From a virus: 20,956 nucleotides of DNA. The DNA lies in IMG/VR virus record IMGVR_UViG_3300017742_000165, positions 1 through 20,956 of that record; one strand, written 5' to 3'. Below the pieces are notes generated by a model. The model did no database searches. It was not told where the DNA came from and worked only from the letters and a program-made list of their open reading frames with translations. The translations under genes were made by a program, and so were the position numbers. Of the stretch, positions 1 to 9,760 are shown piece by piece (position 1 is the stretch's first letter; each line of letters starts with the position of its first letter).

Positions 1-2
1 AA

Positions 3-260
3 ATGGTTGATAGAGTAACAATTGATATGCCAACGTTAAGAAATATTGCAAGGCAGAGAATTAGGTCAGAGCGTATTGAAAAGCTTTTAGCATTAGATGT
101 TGAGTTTCAAAGAGCTTTAGAGAGCGCAGATACTACAGCGCAAACGGCTATTGCCACAAAAAAACAAGCCCTACGTGATGCACCGACGGCTGCTGATATC
201 GAAGATATTAATACAATCGAAGATGCAATTTATTATGTACCTGCATCATTTGAAGAATAG
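3..260 (+). CDS. Probable tail-fibre/tail-assembly-like protein, C-terminal part
   Basis: The reading frame is open from the first bases of the window, so this 85-residue product may be the C-terminal end of a longer protein and the ATG at position 3 may be internal. The chain is charged and probably helical. It contains a stretch ending KKQALRDAP, which resembles the (R)QALRDxP signature of phage tail-assembly chaperone proteins, preceded by a helix beginning RIEKLLALDVEFQ. It lies directly upstream of a late promoter and a run of structural genes, which fits a virion-assembly role. Seen: length, motif and position. Inferred: tail-assembly function. The family assignment rests on one short motif, so it is tentative. 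Confidence 0.6.
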   Translation: MVDRVTIDMPTLRNIARQRIRSERIEKLLALDVEFQRALESADTTAQTAIATKKQALRDAPTAADIEDINTIEDAIYYVPASFEE

Positions 261-266
261 ATATTA

Positions 267-274
267 TATAAATA
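267..274 (+). promoter_or_regulatory. T4-type late promoter (TATAAATA)
   Basis: Exact TATAAATA in the 37-base gap between two genes, 23 bases before the ATG at 298. This is the late promoter core recognised in T4 by the gp55 sigma factor with gp33 and gp45. It probably starts a late transcript covering the structural genes from 298 to about 2308. Confidence 0.75.
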
Positions 275-297
275 ATACTATTACTGGGTAGAAAACA

Positions 298-630
298 ATG
301 GCAATATATTCGAATTTAAATATCGACCAAGGTACATCGTTTAACGTTCAGGTAACGTTAGAAGGCGGTGACGGCGGTTCATTCGATCTGACTGGATACA
401 ATGTGTCTGCACAAATTAGAAGAACATATGCTTCACTAACTTCAGTGAGCTTTGTTGCTTCTATTGAAAGTGCTACTTCGGGAATAATTTCTTTGTCTTT
501 GAGTAGTACTACTACTAATGCTATGAAAGCTGGTAGGTACGTATACGACGTTGAGGTTGTATCACCTGGAGGTACAGTAAGTAGAGTATTAGAAGGTCAA
601 GTTGAAATCTTTGCTGGAGTGACTAGATAG
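298..630 (+). CDS. Small beta-rich virion structural protein (baseplate/fibre-associated)
   Basis: A 110-residue protein with a beta-rich pattern: an N-terminal segment starting MAIYSNLNIDQGTSF, then FDLTGYNVSAQIRRTY, and near the end AGRYVYDVEV followed by RVLEGQVEI. This pattern recurs in small structural proteins of marine T4-like phages and resembles the N-terminal domain of baseplate upper (BppU-like) proteins, which anchor receptor-binding parts. It follows a perfect late promoter and precedes two more small or fibre-like genes at gaps of only one or zero bases. The RBS is weak (GGTAG). The structural role is inferred from the pattern and neighbours; no enzymatic motif is visible. Confidence 0.65.
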   Translation: MAIYSNLNIDQGTSFNVQVTLEGGDGGSFDLTGYNVSAQIRRTYASLTSVSFVASIESATSGIISLSLSSTTTNAMKAGRYVYDVEVVSPGGTVSRVLEGQVEIFAGVTR

Positions 631-631
631 C

Positions 632-853
632 ATGGCAAACATTAAAGCAAAAATTAGCACTAATACCAATAGGGTTATTGCTAAAACCGTATCAGTTGCA
701 TCTGGTACAATTAATTTAGGAGATCTCGGCGATATAGATGCGAGTGCAAAATCTGATGGCGCAATGATTATCTATAATTCAACGACAGGTAAATACGAAG
801 TAAAAACAGAAATTCAGAATCAGAATCTGAACATAATTGGAGGCACATATTAA
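632..853 (+). CDS. Small virion-associated protein ending in GGTY
   Basis: A 73-residue protein. The second half contains LGDLGDIDASAKSDGAMIIY followed by NSTTGKYEV, a module (D-G-x-x-I-x-Y-x-x-x-T-G-K) common within fibre and structural proteins of marine myoviruses. The C-terminus is IIGGTY, and the next gene also ends in DGGTY. The SD for this gene (GGAG at about 617) lies inside the upstream gene. Its own final codons for Gly-Gly supply GGAGG (839-843), the SD of the next gene, whose ATG immediately follows this stop codon. Likely a fibre or baseplate accessory component; the exact role is unknown. Confidence 0.6.
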   Translation: MANIKAKISTNTNRVIAKTVSVASGTINLGDLGDIDASAKSDGAMIIYNSTTGKYEVKTEIQNQNLNIIGGTY

Positions 854-2308
854 ATGGCTAACCTAACAAGAATTAAAATTTTAACGACTGGGGTTACTAC
901 CACCGCCCCATCTAACTTGAAGACAGGTGAGCTAGCATATTCATATGTTGCCGGAACTCAAGCTAATAACGGTGATAGACTTTACATTGGAACAGGTACA
1001 GAAACAGAAGGTGTTGCCGCATCGGTTGATTTAATCGGTGGTAAATATTTTGTTGAATTACTGGATCACGTACATGGTACAGCAACTGCAGGTTCTGCGG
1101 TTATCTTGGATTCAAACAAGCATCTAACAGATATTGCAATTGGTAGCTTACAGCTTGGTTCTTCTGGTGGTAGCGGACAAGCGGTAACAAGCATTTCCAC
1201 TTCAACATCTTTGGCTGGCGCTTCTGATTCTCAATTAGTTACAGCACTTGCCGCTAAGACATATATCGATGGACAACTTACTGCACAAGATTTAGATATT
1301 GCAGGCGACAGCGGCTCTGGCTCGGTAGACCTTGACTCACAATCTATTACTATATCAGGTGATACTGGTATTACTACTTCAGCATCAGGACAAACAATTA
1401 CAGTTGACCTTGATGATACTGCAGTAACTCCTGGTTCATACGGTTCAGCGACTGCAATTCCCACATTCACTGTAGACCAACAAGGTCGTTTGACTGCGGC
1501 TGGAAGCGTAGCAATTTCATCTAACTTTACAATTTCAGATGGTAGTACCACTGACGTATTTAATAACGGCGAAACATTAGTATTTGCCGGCACCGCAAAT
1601 GAAATTACTACTGCGGTAACTAACAATACAGTCACAATCGGATTGCCTGATGATGTTGAGATTGCGGGTACACTAGATGTTACTGGTAACGTTGAGATTG
1701 ATGGTAACCTTACTGTTAACGGTACTCAAACAATACTCAACTCAACTGTTGTAGCCGTTGATGACCCAATCTTTATGGTTGGTGGTGACACAGCCCCATC
1801 ATCTGATGACAACCTAGACCGTGGTATTGAATTCAGATGGTTTGGTAGTGATGCTAACATCGGCTTCTTTGGTTTCGACGATTCTACTGGCAAGTTTACA
1901 TTTATTCCAGATGCAACAGATACTAATGGCGTTATCTCTGGTACTCCAGGTGACGTTTCATTTGGTGAAGGTGAATTTACTGGTGTTACTGCGGGTAATA
2001 TTAAAGTTGGAGTCACTGGTGATAATGAGATTGATACATCTACCGGTAATCTAACAATTGATTCTGCTGGTGGTACTACAACAATCGATGACAATTTAAG
2101 CGTCACTGGTACACTGTCATTAAGCACGGATCTTGCTGTTGCAGATGGTGGTACTGGAATGTCCTCATTCACAAGTAACGGTGTATTTGTTGCAAACAGC
2201 GGTGGTACAGCGCTTGCGTTTATTACTGGTACCGAGGGTGACTTGTTACAATTTAACTCATCTGGTGCGCCTGTCGCATCTGCCACTATTGACGGTGGTA
2301 CTTACTAA
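854..2308 (+). CDS. Tail-fibre-like structural protein
   Basis: A 484-residue, Gly/Thr/Ser/Asp-rich, beta-repeat protein with few lysines. The N-terminus (residues about 1-60) has the pattern LKTGELAYSY followed by a short RLYIGTG strand, as in Mtd-type fibre N-terminal domains that attach a fibre to the baseplate. A central domain (about residues 290-370) contains TVVAVDDPIFMVGG and a Trp/Phe-rich segment seen in marine T4-like structural proteins. Near the C-terminus VADGGTGMSSF matches the GGTGxxSF module common in phage fibres, and the chain ends DGGTY. It starts with a good SD (GGAGG, 10 bases before the ATG) in the tail of the previous gene. Probably a fibre or fibre-tip component. Receptor-binding function is inferred from composition and neighbours. 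Confidence 0.75.
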   Translation: MANLTRIKILTTGVTTTAPSNLKTGELAYSYVAGTQANNGDRLYIGTGTETEGVAASVDLIGGKYFVELLDHVHGTATAGSAVILDSNKHLTDIAIGSLQLGSSGGSGQAVTSISTSTSLAGASDSQLVTALAAKTYIDGQLTAQDLDIAGDSGSGSVDLDSQSITISGDTGITTSASGQTITVDLDDTAVTPGSYGSATAIPTFTVDQQGRLTAAGSVAISSNFTISDGSTTDVFNNGETLVFAGTANEITTAVTNNTVTIGLPDDVEIAGTLDVTGNVEIDGNLTVNGTQTILNSTVVAVDDPIFMVGGDTAPSSDDNLDRGIEFRWFGSDANIGFFGFDDSTGKFTFIPDATDTNGVISGTPGDVSFGEGEFTGVTAGNIKVGVTGDNEIDTSTGNLTIDSAGGTTTIDDNLSVTGTLSLSTDLAVADGGTGMSSFTSNGVFVANSGGTALAFITGTEGDLLQFNSSGAPVASATIDGGTY

Positions 2309-2321
2309 GTACGATTAACAC

Positions 2322-2355
2322 TCCTTGCATTGGTATACATATATCGATGCAAGGA
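2322..2355 (+). other. Perfect 9-bp inverted repeat with 16-base loop
   Basis: TCCTTGCAT at 2322-2330 is exactly complementary to ATGCAAGGA at 2347-2355, in the 104-base gap after the 484-residue fibre gene. In RNA it would form a stem with a 16-base loop. No U-tract follows, so it is not a textbook intrinsic terminator. It could be a weak terminator, an mRNA-end stabiliser or a protein-binding site. Confidence 0.45.
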
Positions 2356-2412
2356 AGAAATTTATAATATATTATTACTCTATATAGAGTTTGAACATAG
2401 GAGAAGCCAAAA

Positions 2413-2895
2413 TTGGCCACACAATTAGTTAAACTAAGACGTTCTGCAACGCAAGGCGCAGTTCCCACTACCGGCCAATTAGAGCTTGGTGAGTTAGCAC
2501 TTAATACATACGACGGTACCGTCTACATGAAGAAAAGTGTAGGTGGAACTGAAAGTATTGTTCAGGTTGGTCTTGATCTTACAACAAATTCTACAACTAC
2601 TACTAGCACATCCGAGGTTGTGATTGCTAGCTTTTCCACATCAGTATTTCGTACTAATAAGCATGTAATCCAAGTTACTGATACTGTATCAAACGAATAT
2701 CACTCAGTTGAGATGCTAGTCGTCCATGACGGAAGTGATGCATATAGAACTGAATATGGTGAACTTCACACCGGTACTTCTGCCCTTGCTACATTCGATG
2801 TAGATATTAGTGGCGGTAACGTAAGGCTTCTGGCCACACCAGCAAGTACTAACTCAACTACATTCAAAGTAGTTACTCAAAACACTAAAATTTAA
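2413..2895 (+). CDS. Mtd-N-like fibre/structural protein with TTG start
   Basis: A 160-residue protein. Its N-terminal 50 residues (VKLRRSATQGAVPTTGQLEL, then GELALNTYDGTVYMKK) strongly resemble the N-terminal attachment domain of the major-tropism-determinant type found at the start of many phage fibres. The remainder is a beta-rich domain. The start codon is TTG. It is chosen because AGGAGA (2399-2404) lies eight bases upstream and the domain begins right after it, and no ATG is available in front of the conserved domain. It follows a 104-base gap with an inverted repeat and precedes the enzyme operon. Likely a short fibre or capsid/tail decoration protein; fibre N-terminal homology is clear, exact role is not. 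Confidence 0.7.
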   Translation: MATQLVKLRRSATQGAVPTTGQLELGELALNTYDGTVYMKKSVGGTESIVQVGLDLTTNSTTTTSTSEVVIASFSTSVFRTNKHVIQVTDTVSNEYHSVEMLVVHDGSDAYRTEYGELHTGTSALATFDVDISGGNVRLLATPASTNSTTFKVVTQNTKI

Positions 2896-2907
2896 TTAAA
2901 ATAAAGA

Positions 2908-2936
2908 TGTACATTTCCTACTTTTTGTGGTATAAT
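2908..2936 (+). promoter_or_regulatory. Sigma70-like promoter with extended -10
   Basis: TATAAT at 2931-2936 is preceded by TGG (2928-2930), giving a perfect extended -10. TGTACA at 2908-2913 matches four of six -35 consensus bases at exactly 17 bp spacing. It lies 31 bases upstream of the oxygenase ATG. Such a host-type promoter in a late-gene region suggests early expression of the two enzymes that follow. Sequence evidence only. Confidence 0.6.
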
Positions 2937-2967
2937 ATATAATATATTAACTATAGGAATTAGAATT

Positions 2968-3546
2968 ATGTACGTACCTTCTTGGCAAGCATGGTTTGGT
3001 CATATACCAAGCGATGAGATTGATAGCATTGTTAAAATGTGTGATGAGTTTCCCCTTATAGATGCACAAATGGGCAATGATGTTGAAAACATTAATAGAG
3101 AATGGAGACGTTCAAAAACTGCATTCATCCCACCTTATACTGAATCCACTCATCTCCTTACTGCAGGAATTGCTTCTAAAGCACACGAAGCCAATCGTAA
3201 CGCGTGGGGATTTAACTTAGGTCAACATGTTTACGATATACAATACACCAAATATTTTGGAGAAGATGAGGGATTTTACAATTGGCATATTGATACCTTC
3301 TTTGCCGACAATACTAGAGCATATGACAGAAAGTTATCTCTTATTATACAACTATCCGATTCAGATGAATACGAAGGTGGCGACTTTAAACTTGACGCGC
3401 AATGTGAGGCTCCAGATCCTATAGAACTCAGAAAAAAAGGTACGGTATTTGTGTTCCCATCATACATTAATCATATGGTAGAGCCAGTTACGTCAGGGGA
3501 AAGAAAATCAATAGTAAGTTGGATTGAAGGTCCGAGGTTTGTATAA
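2968..3546 (+). CDS. 2OG-Fe(II) oxygenase, prolyl-4-hydroxylase/PKHD type
   Basis: A 192-residue member of the 2-oxoglutarate/Fe(II) dioxygenase fold. The iron triad is visible: His107 and Asp109 in WHIDTFF, and His169 in PSYINHMVEPV. Arg179, ten residues after the distal His, is the expected 2-oxoglutarate carboxylate ligand. The intervening YEGGDFKL and KKGTVFVFPS strands are typical of P4Hc/PKHD (PiuC-like) hydroxylases. It would couple 2OG decarboxylation to hydroxylation of a protein or small substrate in the infected cytoplasm. AGGA precedes the ATG, and the stop overlaps the next start (TAATG), so it is cotranscribed with the collagen-type glycosyltransferase/lysyl hydroxylase. A collagen substrate is inferred from position; note that the neighbouring collagen has no proline in Y positions. 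Iron-uptake-linked or nucleic-acid substrates cannot be excluded. Confidence 0.85.
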   Translation: MYVPSWQAWFGHIPSDEIDSIVKMCDEFPLIDAQMGNDVENINREWRRSKTAFIPPYTESTHLLTAGIASKAHEANRNAWGFNLGQHVYDIQYTKYFGEDEGFYNWHIDTFFADNTRAYDRKLSLIIQLSDSDEYEGGDFKLDAQCEAPDPIELRKKGTVFVFPSYINHMVEPVTSGERKSIVSWIEGPRFV

Positions 3547-5444
3547 TGAAAAAATATGTAATTAATTTAAAAGATAGAGAAGACCGTTTATTTAATTTTC
3601 GAAATAAGAACTTTAAATCAATTCAACGTGATTTCGAAGTGTGTTTAGCACAAAAAGGTCAAGATGTAGAATGGTGGCAACTGAAGCAAAGTGGGATGTC
3701 TACCCAGCGTGACTGGATTGACCCGCATAAAGACCGTAAGTTGAGCAAAGGTGAAATTGGTTGTTTCTTAAGCCATACTAATGTCTGGCAACAAATTATT
3801 GATTCAGGCGAACCTGGTATGGTATTTGAAGATGATGCAGAAATAAATCATGACCTATGGGATGAGGATTACTATAAAAGTTTATTCCAAGAATATCCTA
3901 CCTTAGATTTTTTGTATTTGCAACATAATGAAAATAATACTCTCTTGGCAGAGGTTGTTAACGATAAATTAGTCAAGCCATTTTACCCATATAATATGAC
4001 TGCTTATATTATTACTCCATACGCGGCTAAGAAAATGTTTAATGCTGGAATCATGCATAAGATAAAGCCTATCGATGAAACTCTTCCAGAAATGATTATG
4101 AAGGAAGTGATTGAACCACTTGCTCTGAGAGAAGACCATGTATCACAGGCGAGCCGTGAAAAGTTATCATCTGATATTGAAGTAGAAGAGGGTAACGGAG
4201 AAGATATCTTCGCTGATTTTACTGCTCATGTAATTACTGTTGGTACAGACCCAAAGAGAATGACAAAGTTATTAGATAGTGCCCAACATTATGCGTATGG
4301 TAATATCGTCAATTTAGGTAAAAATGTTGATTGGCATGACCCTATGTCAGGACGCGGTGGCGGTAAAAAGTTAAAATTACTAAAAGATTATTTAAGTCGA
4401 CTTGACCCATATGACATAGTGTTATTTACTGATTCTTACGACGTGTTCTTCGGAGATAATTTAGATGTTGTATTTGATAAGTACTTAGGATTTAATACAA
4501 GGGTCTTGTTCTCAGCGGAGAGAGTATGTTGGCCTAATCCATATCTTGCCGACAAGTTTCCGGAAGTGGATACTCCATACAGATATTTAAATAGTGGAAC
4601 ATTTATTGGAGAAGTACAAGAAATCCAAGAGATGCTTGTAAACTTTGATGAGGAGATTCATGATGATGACCAAGAGTATATGCAAGAACAGTTTTTATCT
4701 GGCGAGTTTAATTGCAAACTTGATGTAGAGTCTTATCTATTTCAATGCAATGAACCAGAAATAACTACATTAGAAAACAACCAATTATATAATCCAATTA
4801 CTAATTGTTGCCCATCAATATATCATGGCAACGGCGGTGATAGCGCGGCAGAAACTTTGAATATGATATTCAATAAGCATATTCCTCAGACACCAGATTT
4901 GTTTTTACCTAAGTATGACCGAGTTCATCATTTAGAAAAAGACATGTTATTAATTGATTTTATGAACTCTTCACAATGCCAAAGACTTATTGACTTGGCG
5001 GATAACGATGGTAATTGGGCTCCGCTGCCTGATGATAAGTTTCCCGCATACGAAATTAGAATGAAAGAATTAGGGTTATGGAATGAATTAGTAAATCATT
5101 GGGAGAAAAACATATATCCGATTATTCATGACGTATGGAATCCAATTGAAATGTATGGAATGCGCGATGCATTTGTAATGCGATATTCGGTTGATACACA
5201 AAAACATTTACCTTTGCATAATGATGCTTCACTAGTTACTGGCTCAGTTAAATTAAATGACAATTATACTGGTGCCGATTTGGTATTCCCACGGCAGAGA
5301 ATATCTAATGCTGATATACCAATTGGTTCATGTATTTTATTTCCTGGAATGGTAACCCACGGTCATCAGTGTACCGAACTTACCTCAGGCACAAAATATA
5401 GTTTAACTATGTGGTCTTCACGATATCCAGGTGACATTATCTAG
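3546..5444 (+). CDS. Trifunctional collagen-modifying enzyme candidate: GT25 + PLOD-type glycosyltransferase + lysyl hydroxylase
   Basis: A 632-residue protein with three recognisable domains. Residues about 1-220 match GT25 (the family of bacterial LPS and animal collagen galactosyltransferases): MKKYVINLKDREDRL, GEIGCFLSHTNVWQ, acidic FEDDAE, and SQAS before the end. Residues about 225-450 match the glycosyltransferase domain of animal PLOD3/LH3: VDSYDV-like TDSYDV (Asp296, Asp299), LFSAERVCWP, RYLNSGTFIGE, a DDDQ segment and YHGNGG (His427). Residues about 455-632 match the PLOD lysyl hydroxylase domain: HND (His558, Asp560), His607 in THGHQ and Lys617 ten residues later where LH3 has Arg; collagen prolyl 4-hydroxylase also uses Lys there. 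Expected substrates are collagen lysine, UDP-sugars, 2OG and O2. It overlaps the oxygenase upstream and lies just before the phage collagen gene. Homology is strong by motif; sugar specificity and triple activity are inferred. Confidence 0.88.
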   Translation: MKKYVINLKDREDRLFNFRNKNFKSIQRDFEVCLAQKGQDVEWWQLKQSGMSTQRDWIDPHKDRKLSKGEIGCFLSHTNVWQQIIDSGEPGMVFEDDAEINHDLWDEDYYKSLFQEYPTLDFLYLQHNENNTLLAEVVNDKLVKPFYPYNMTAYIITPYAAKKMFNAGIMHKIKPIDETLPEMIMKEVIEPLALREDHVSQASREKLSSDIEVEEGNGEDIFADFTAHVITVGTDPKRMTKLLDSAQHYAYGNIVNLGKNVDWHDPMSGRGGGKKLKLLKDYLSRLDPYDIVLFTDSYDVFFGDNLDVVFDKYLGFNTRVLFSAERVCWPNPYLADKFPEVDTPYRYLNSGTFIGEVQEIQEMLVNFDEEIHDDDQEYMQEQFLSGEFNCKLDVESYLFQCNEPEITTLENNQLYNPITNCCPSIYHGNGGDSAAETLNMIFNKHIPQTPDLFLPKYDRVHHLEKDMLLIDFMNSSQCQRLIDLADNDGNWAPLPDDKFPAYEIRMKELGLWNELVNHWEKNIYPIIHDVWNPIEMYGMRDAFVMRYSVDTQKHLPLHNDASLVTGSVKLNDNYTGADLVFPRQRISNADIPIGSCILFPGMVTHGHQCTELTSGTKYSLTMWSSRYPGDII

Positions 5445-5464
5445 TCATGTAGCTTCAAAATTCT

Positions 5465-5472
5465 TATAAATA
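5465..5472 (+). promoter_or_regulatory. T4-type late promoter (TATAAATA)
   Basis: Exact TATAAATA in the 71-base gap between the modifying enzyme and the collagen gene, 43 bases before its ATG. It gives the collagen fibre a late transcript of its own, separate from the sigma70-like promoter of the enzymes. Confidence 0.8.
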
Positions 5473-5515
5473 AAGGTATAAAGTAAATTAAACCATTGAT
5501 GGAGAGTGAAATCAT

Positions 5516-8616
<3,101 letters not shown>

Positions 8617-8617
<1 letters not shown>

Positions 8618-8985
8618 TGGCTATTACGTATACATATGAGATTAAATCATTAATTCGAGAAACTAATGATACGATAACAGATGCTGTTACTACAATAATC
8701 TATGTTAAAACTGGTACTAACGAGGATGGTATCACTGGCGAATTCCATGGTAATATTGATTTTACCATGGATCAAGTAGATACAGAAGGATTCATCACAT
8801 TTAATGATTTGACTGAATCCCAAGTTGTAGAATGGATTGGGGCAAATGAGCAGGCAGAGTTTATTGATGATGCGATTGCTTTAGAGATTGTAGAGAAATC
8901 CCAACCTAGCACAAAAGTTGAAGTTGGATTCAATGAATTACCATGGTATGTTGCTCCGGAACCCAGTGAACCGGTTGAACCGTAA
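8617..8985 (+). CDS. Conserved small fibre-associated protein
   Basis: A 122-residue acidic protein beginning MAITYTYEIKSLIRETND, with TGTNEDGITGEFHGNIDF and a helical segment around TESQVVEWI, ending in a Pro/Glu tail (PEPSEPVEP). The pattern of a YEIKSL strand, a GTxEDGxxGEFxG loop and a LTExQVxxWI helix is familiar from small proteins next to fibre genes in marine T4-like phages. No enzymatic motif is visible. Its ATG overlaps the collagen stop (TAATG), so it is translationally coupled to the fibre and may serve as a fibre-assembly or capping factor. Function is inferred from position only. Confidence 0.7.
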
Positions 8986-8997
8986 GGGAGTACTATA

Positions 8998-9147
8998 ATG
9001 TCAAAATTATTAGAAACAACCGGTGTAGTACAAGACGAGCAAGCCGAAAAGAATTCGGATGTAGTCCATGATATTAGCAACAATATATCGAGCGATTTAA
9101 GCGATGAAGTTTTGGCAGTCGTGAGCATAGAAGCGGAGGAGTTATAA
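8998..9147 (+). CDS. Short acidic hypothetical protein (49 aa)
   Basis: A 49-residue frame beginning MSKLLETTGVV and ending SIEAEEL. It has a good SD (AGGGAG, 8985-8990) and its stop overlaps the start of the next gene (TAATG), which supports real translation. It is acidic, probably helical, without a signal peptide, membrane segment or cysteine. It fills the only gap between two structural genes. I do not recognise a family. It may be a small assembly factor or serve mainly to couple translation of the adhesin-like gene that follows. Confidence 0.65.
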   Translation: MSKLLETTGVVQDEQAEKNSDVVHDISNNISSDLSDEVLAVVSIEAEEL

Positions 9148-9749
9148 TGGCTACTACTTCCGGTAACTCAGGCGCGATAAGTCTTAACAGTATTCACGTT
9201 GAAGTTGGCGAAGGCAATCCTACCACGATTGGCAGTATCGGCGATGCGGATATTCGTAACAGGATGGGATACGGCAGTTCCGCGGTGTCATTTTCAAACT
9301 TTTATAAAAGTTGGGGTACTACAATGACACACGGATCTTCAACTGTCGCAGCGACTAAATTTAACCCCGCTTCCTCGAATCAGGGTTTTGCCAATCATCA
9401 AGTCCTCTTCGGGCCCTCCGCGATGGGAAGTCTTAGTGATGAGTCGATTCACGGTTCCAGCGTAAGTGGCCAGACTCTCTGGGCTGACCAGATTTATTCC
9501 TCCAGCATCTACACTCAAAACTATTTCGTGATGCACGACGGATCTTCACCATTAACAGCATCTGCGTCCATCCCTGTAGCTCCGCAAGCAACAGATCCCT
9601 TTAGAGGTACGAATGCTCTGAGACTATGTTGGAACGATTCGGCAAGACTAATATTGGGAAGCCCTGCTCCGACGGCGCAGTACGTATATTGGCAGAATCT
9701 CACTTTACCTTCTTCCGGGTCTTATGATTTTGCAATCAAGTGGTCTTAG
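9147..9749 (+). CDS. Adhesin/tail-spike-like structural protein with atypically high GC
   Basis: A 200-residue protein. Residues about 8-55 (GAISLNSIHVEVG, IGDADIRNRMG, VSFSNFYKSWG) are an N-terminal module widespread in phage tail and fibre proteins: a short strand, a DIR segment and an SFSxFY end. The rest, Ser/Gly/aromatic-rich with almost no charged residues, looks like a beta-structured receptor-binding domain and shows no enzyme motif. It is coupled to the 49-residue gene upstream. GC is markedly higher than in the neighbours (about 55% in 9361-9420 against about 30% in 9781-9840), with different codon choice, suggesting recent acquisition or domain exchange. Probably a minor fibre or receptor-binding protein. 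Confidence 0.65.
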   Translation: MATTSGNSGAISLNSIHVEVGEGNPTTIGSIGDADIRNRMGYGSSAVSFSNFYKSWGTTMTHGSSTVAATKFNPASSNQGFANHQVLFGPSAMGSLSDESIHGSSVSGQTLWADQIYSSSIYTQNYFVMHDGSSPLTASASIPVAPQATDPFRGTNALRLCWNDSARLILGSPAPTAQYVYWQNLTLPSSGSYDFAIKWS

Positions 9750-9760
9750 GAGAATAAATT

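Noticed and set aside
1231-2286. Two long open frames on the minus strand
   Set aside because: They lie opposite the fibre gene, have low-complexity Val/Pro/Ser composition typical of antisense to Gly/Thr-rich codons, and lack RBS; treated as shadows.
2363-2368. TATAAT upstream of the Mtd-like gene as a sigma70 promoter
   Set aside because: No TG extension and no acceptable -35 at 16-18 bp; in very AT-rich DNA a lone hexamer is weak evidence.
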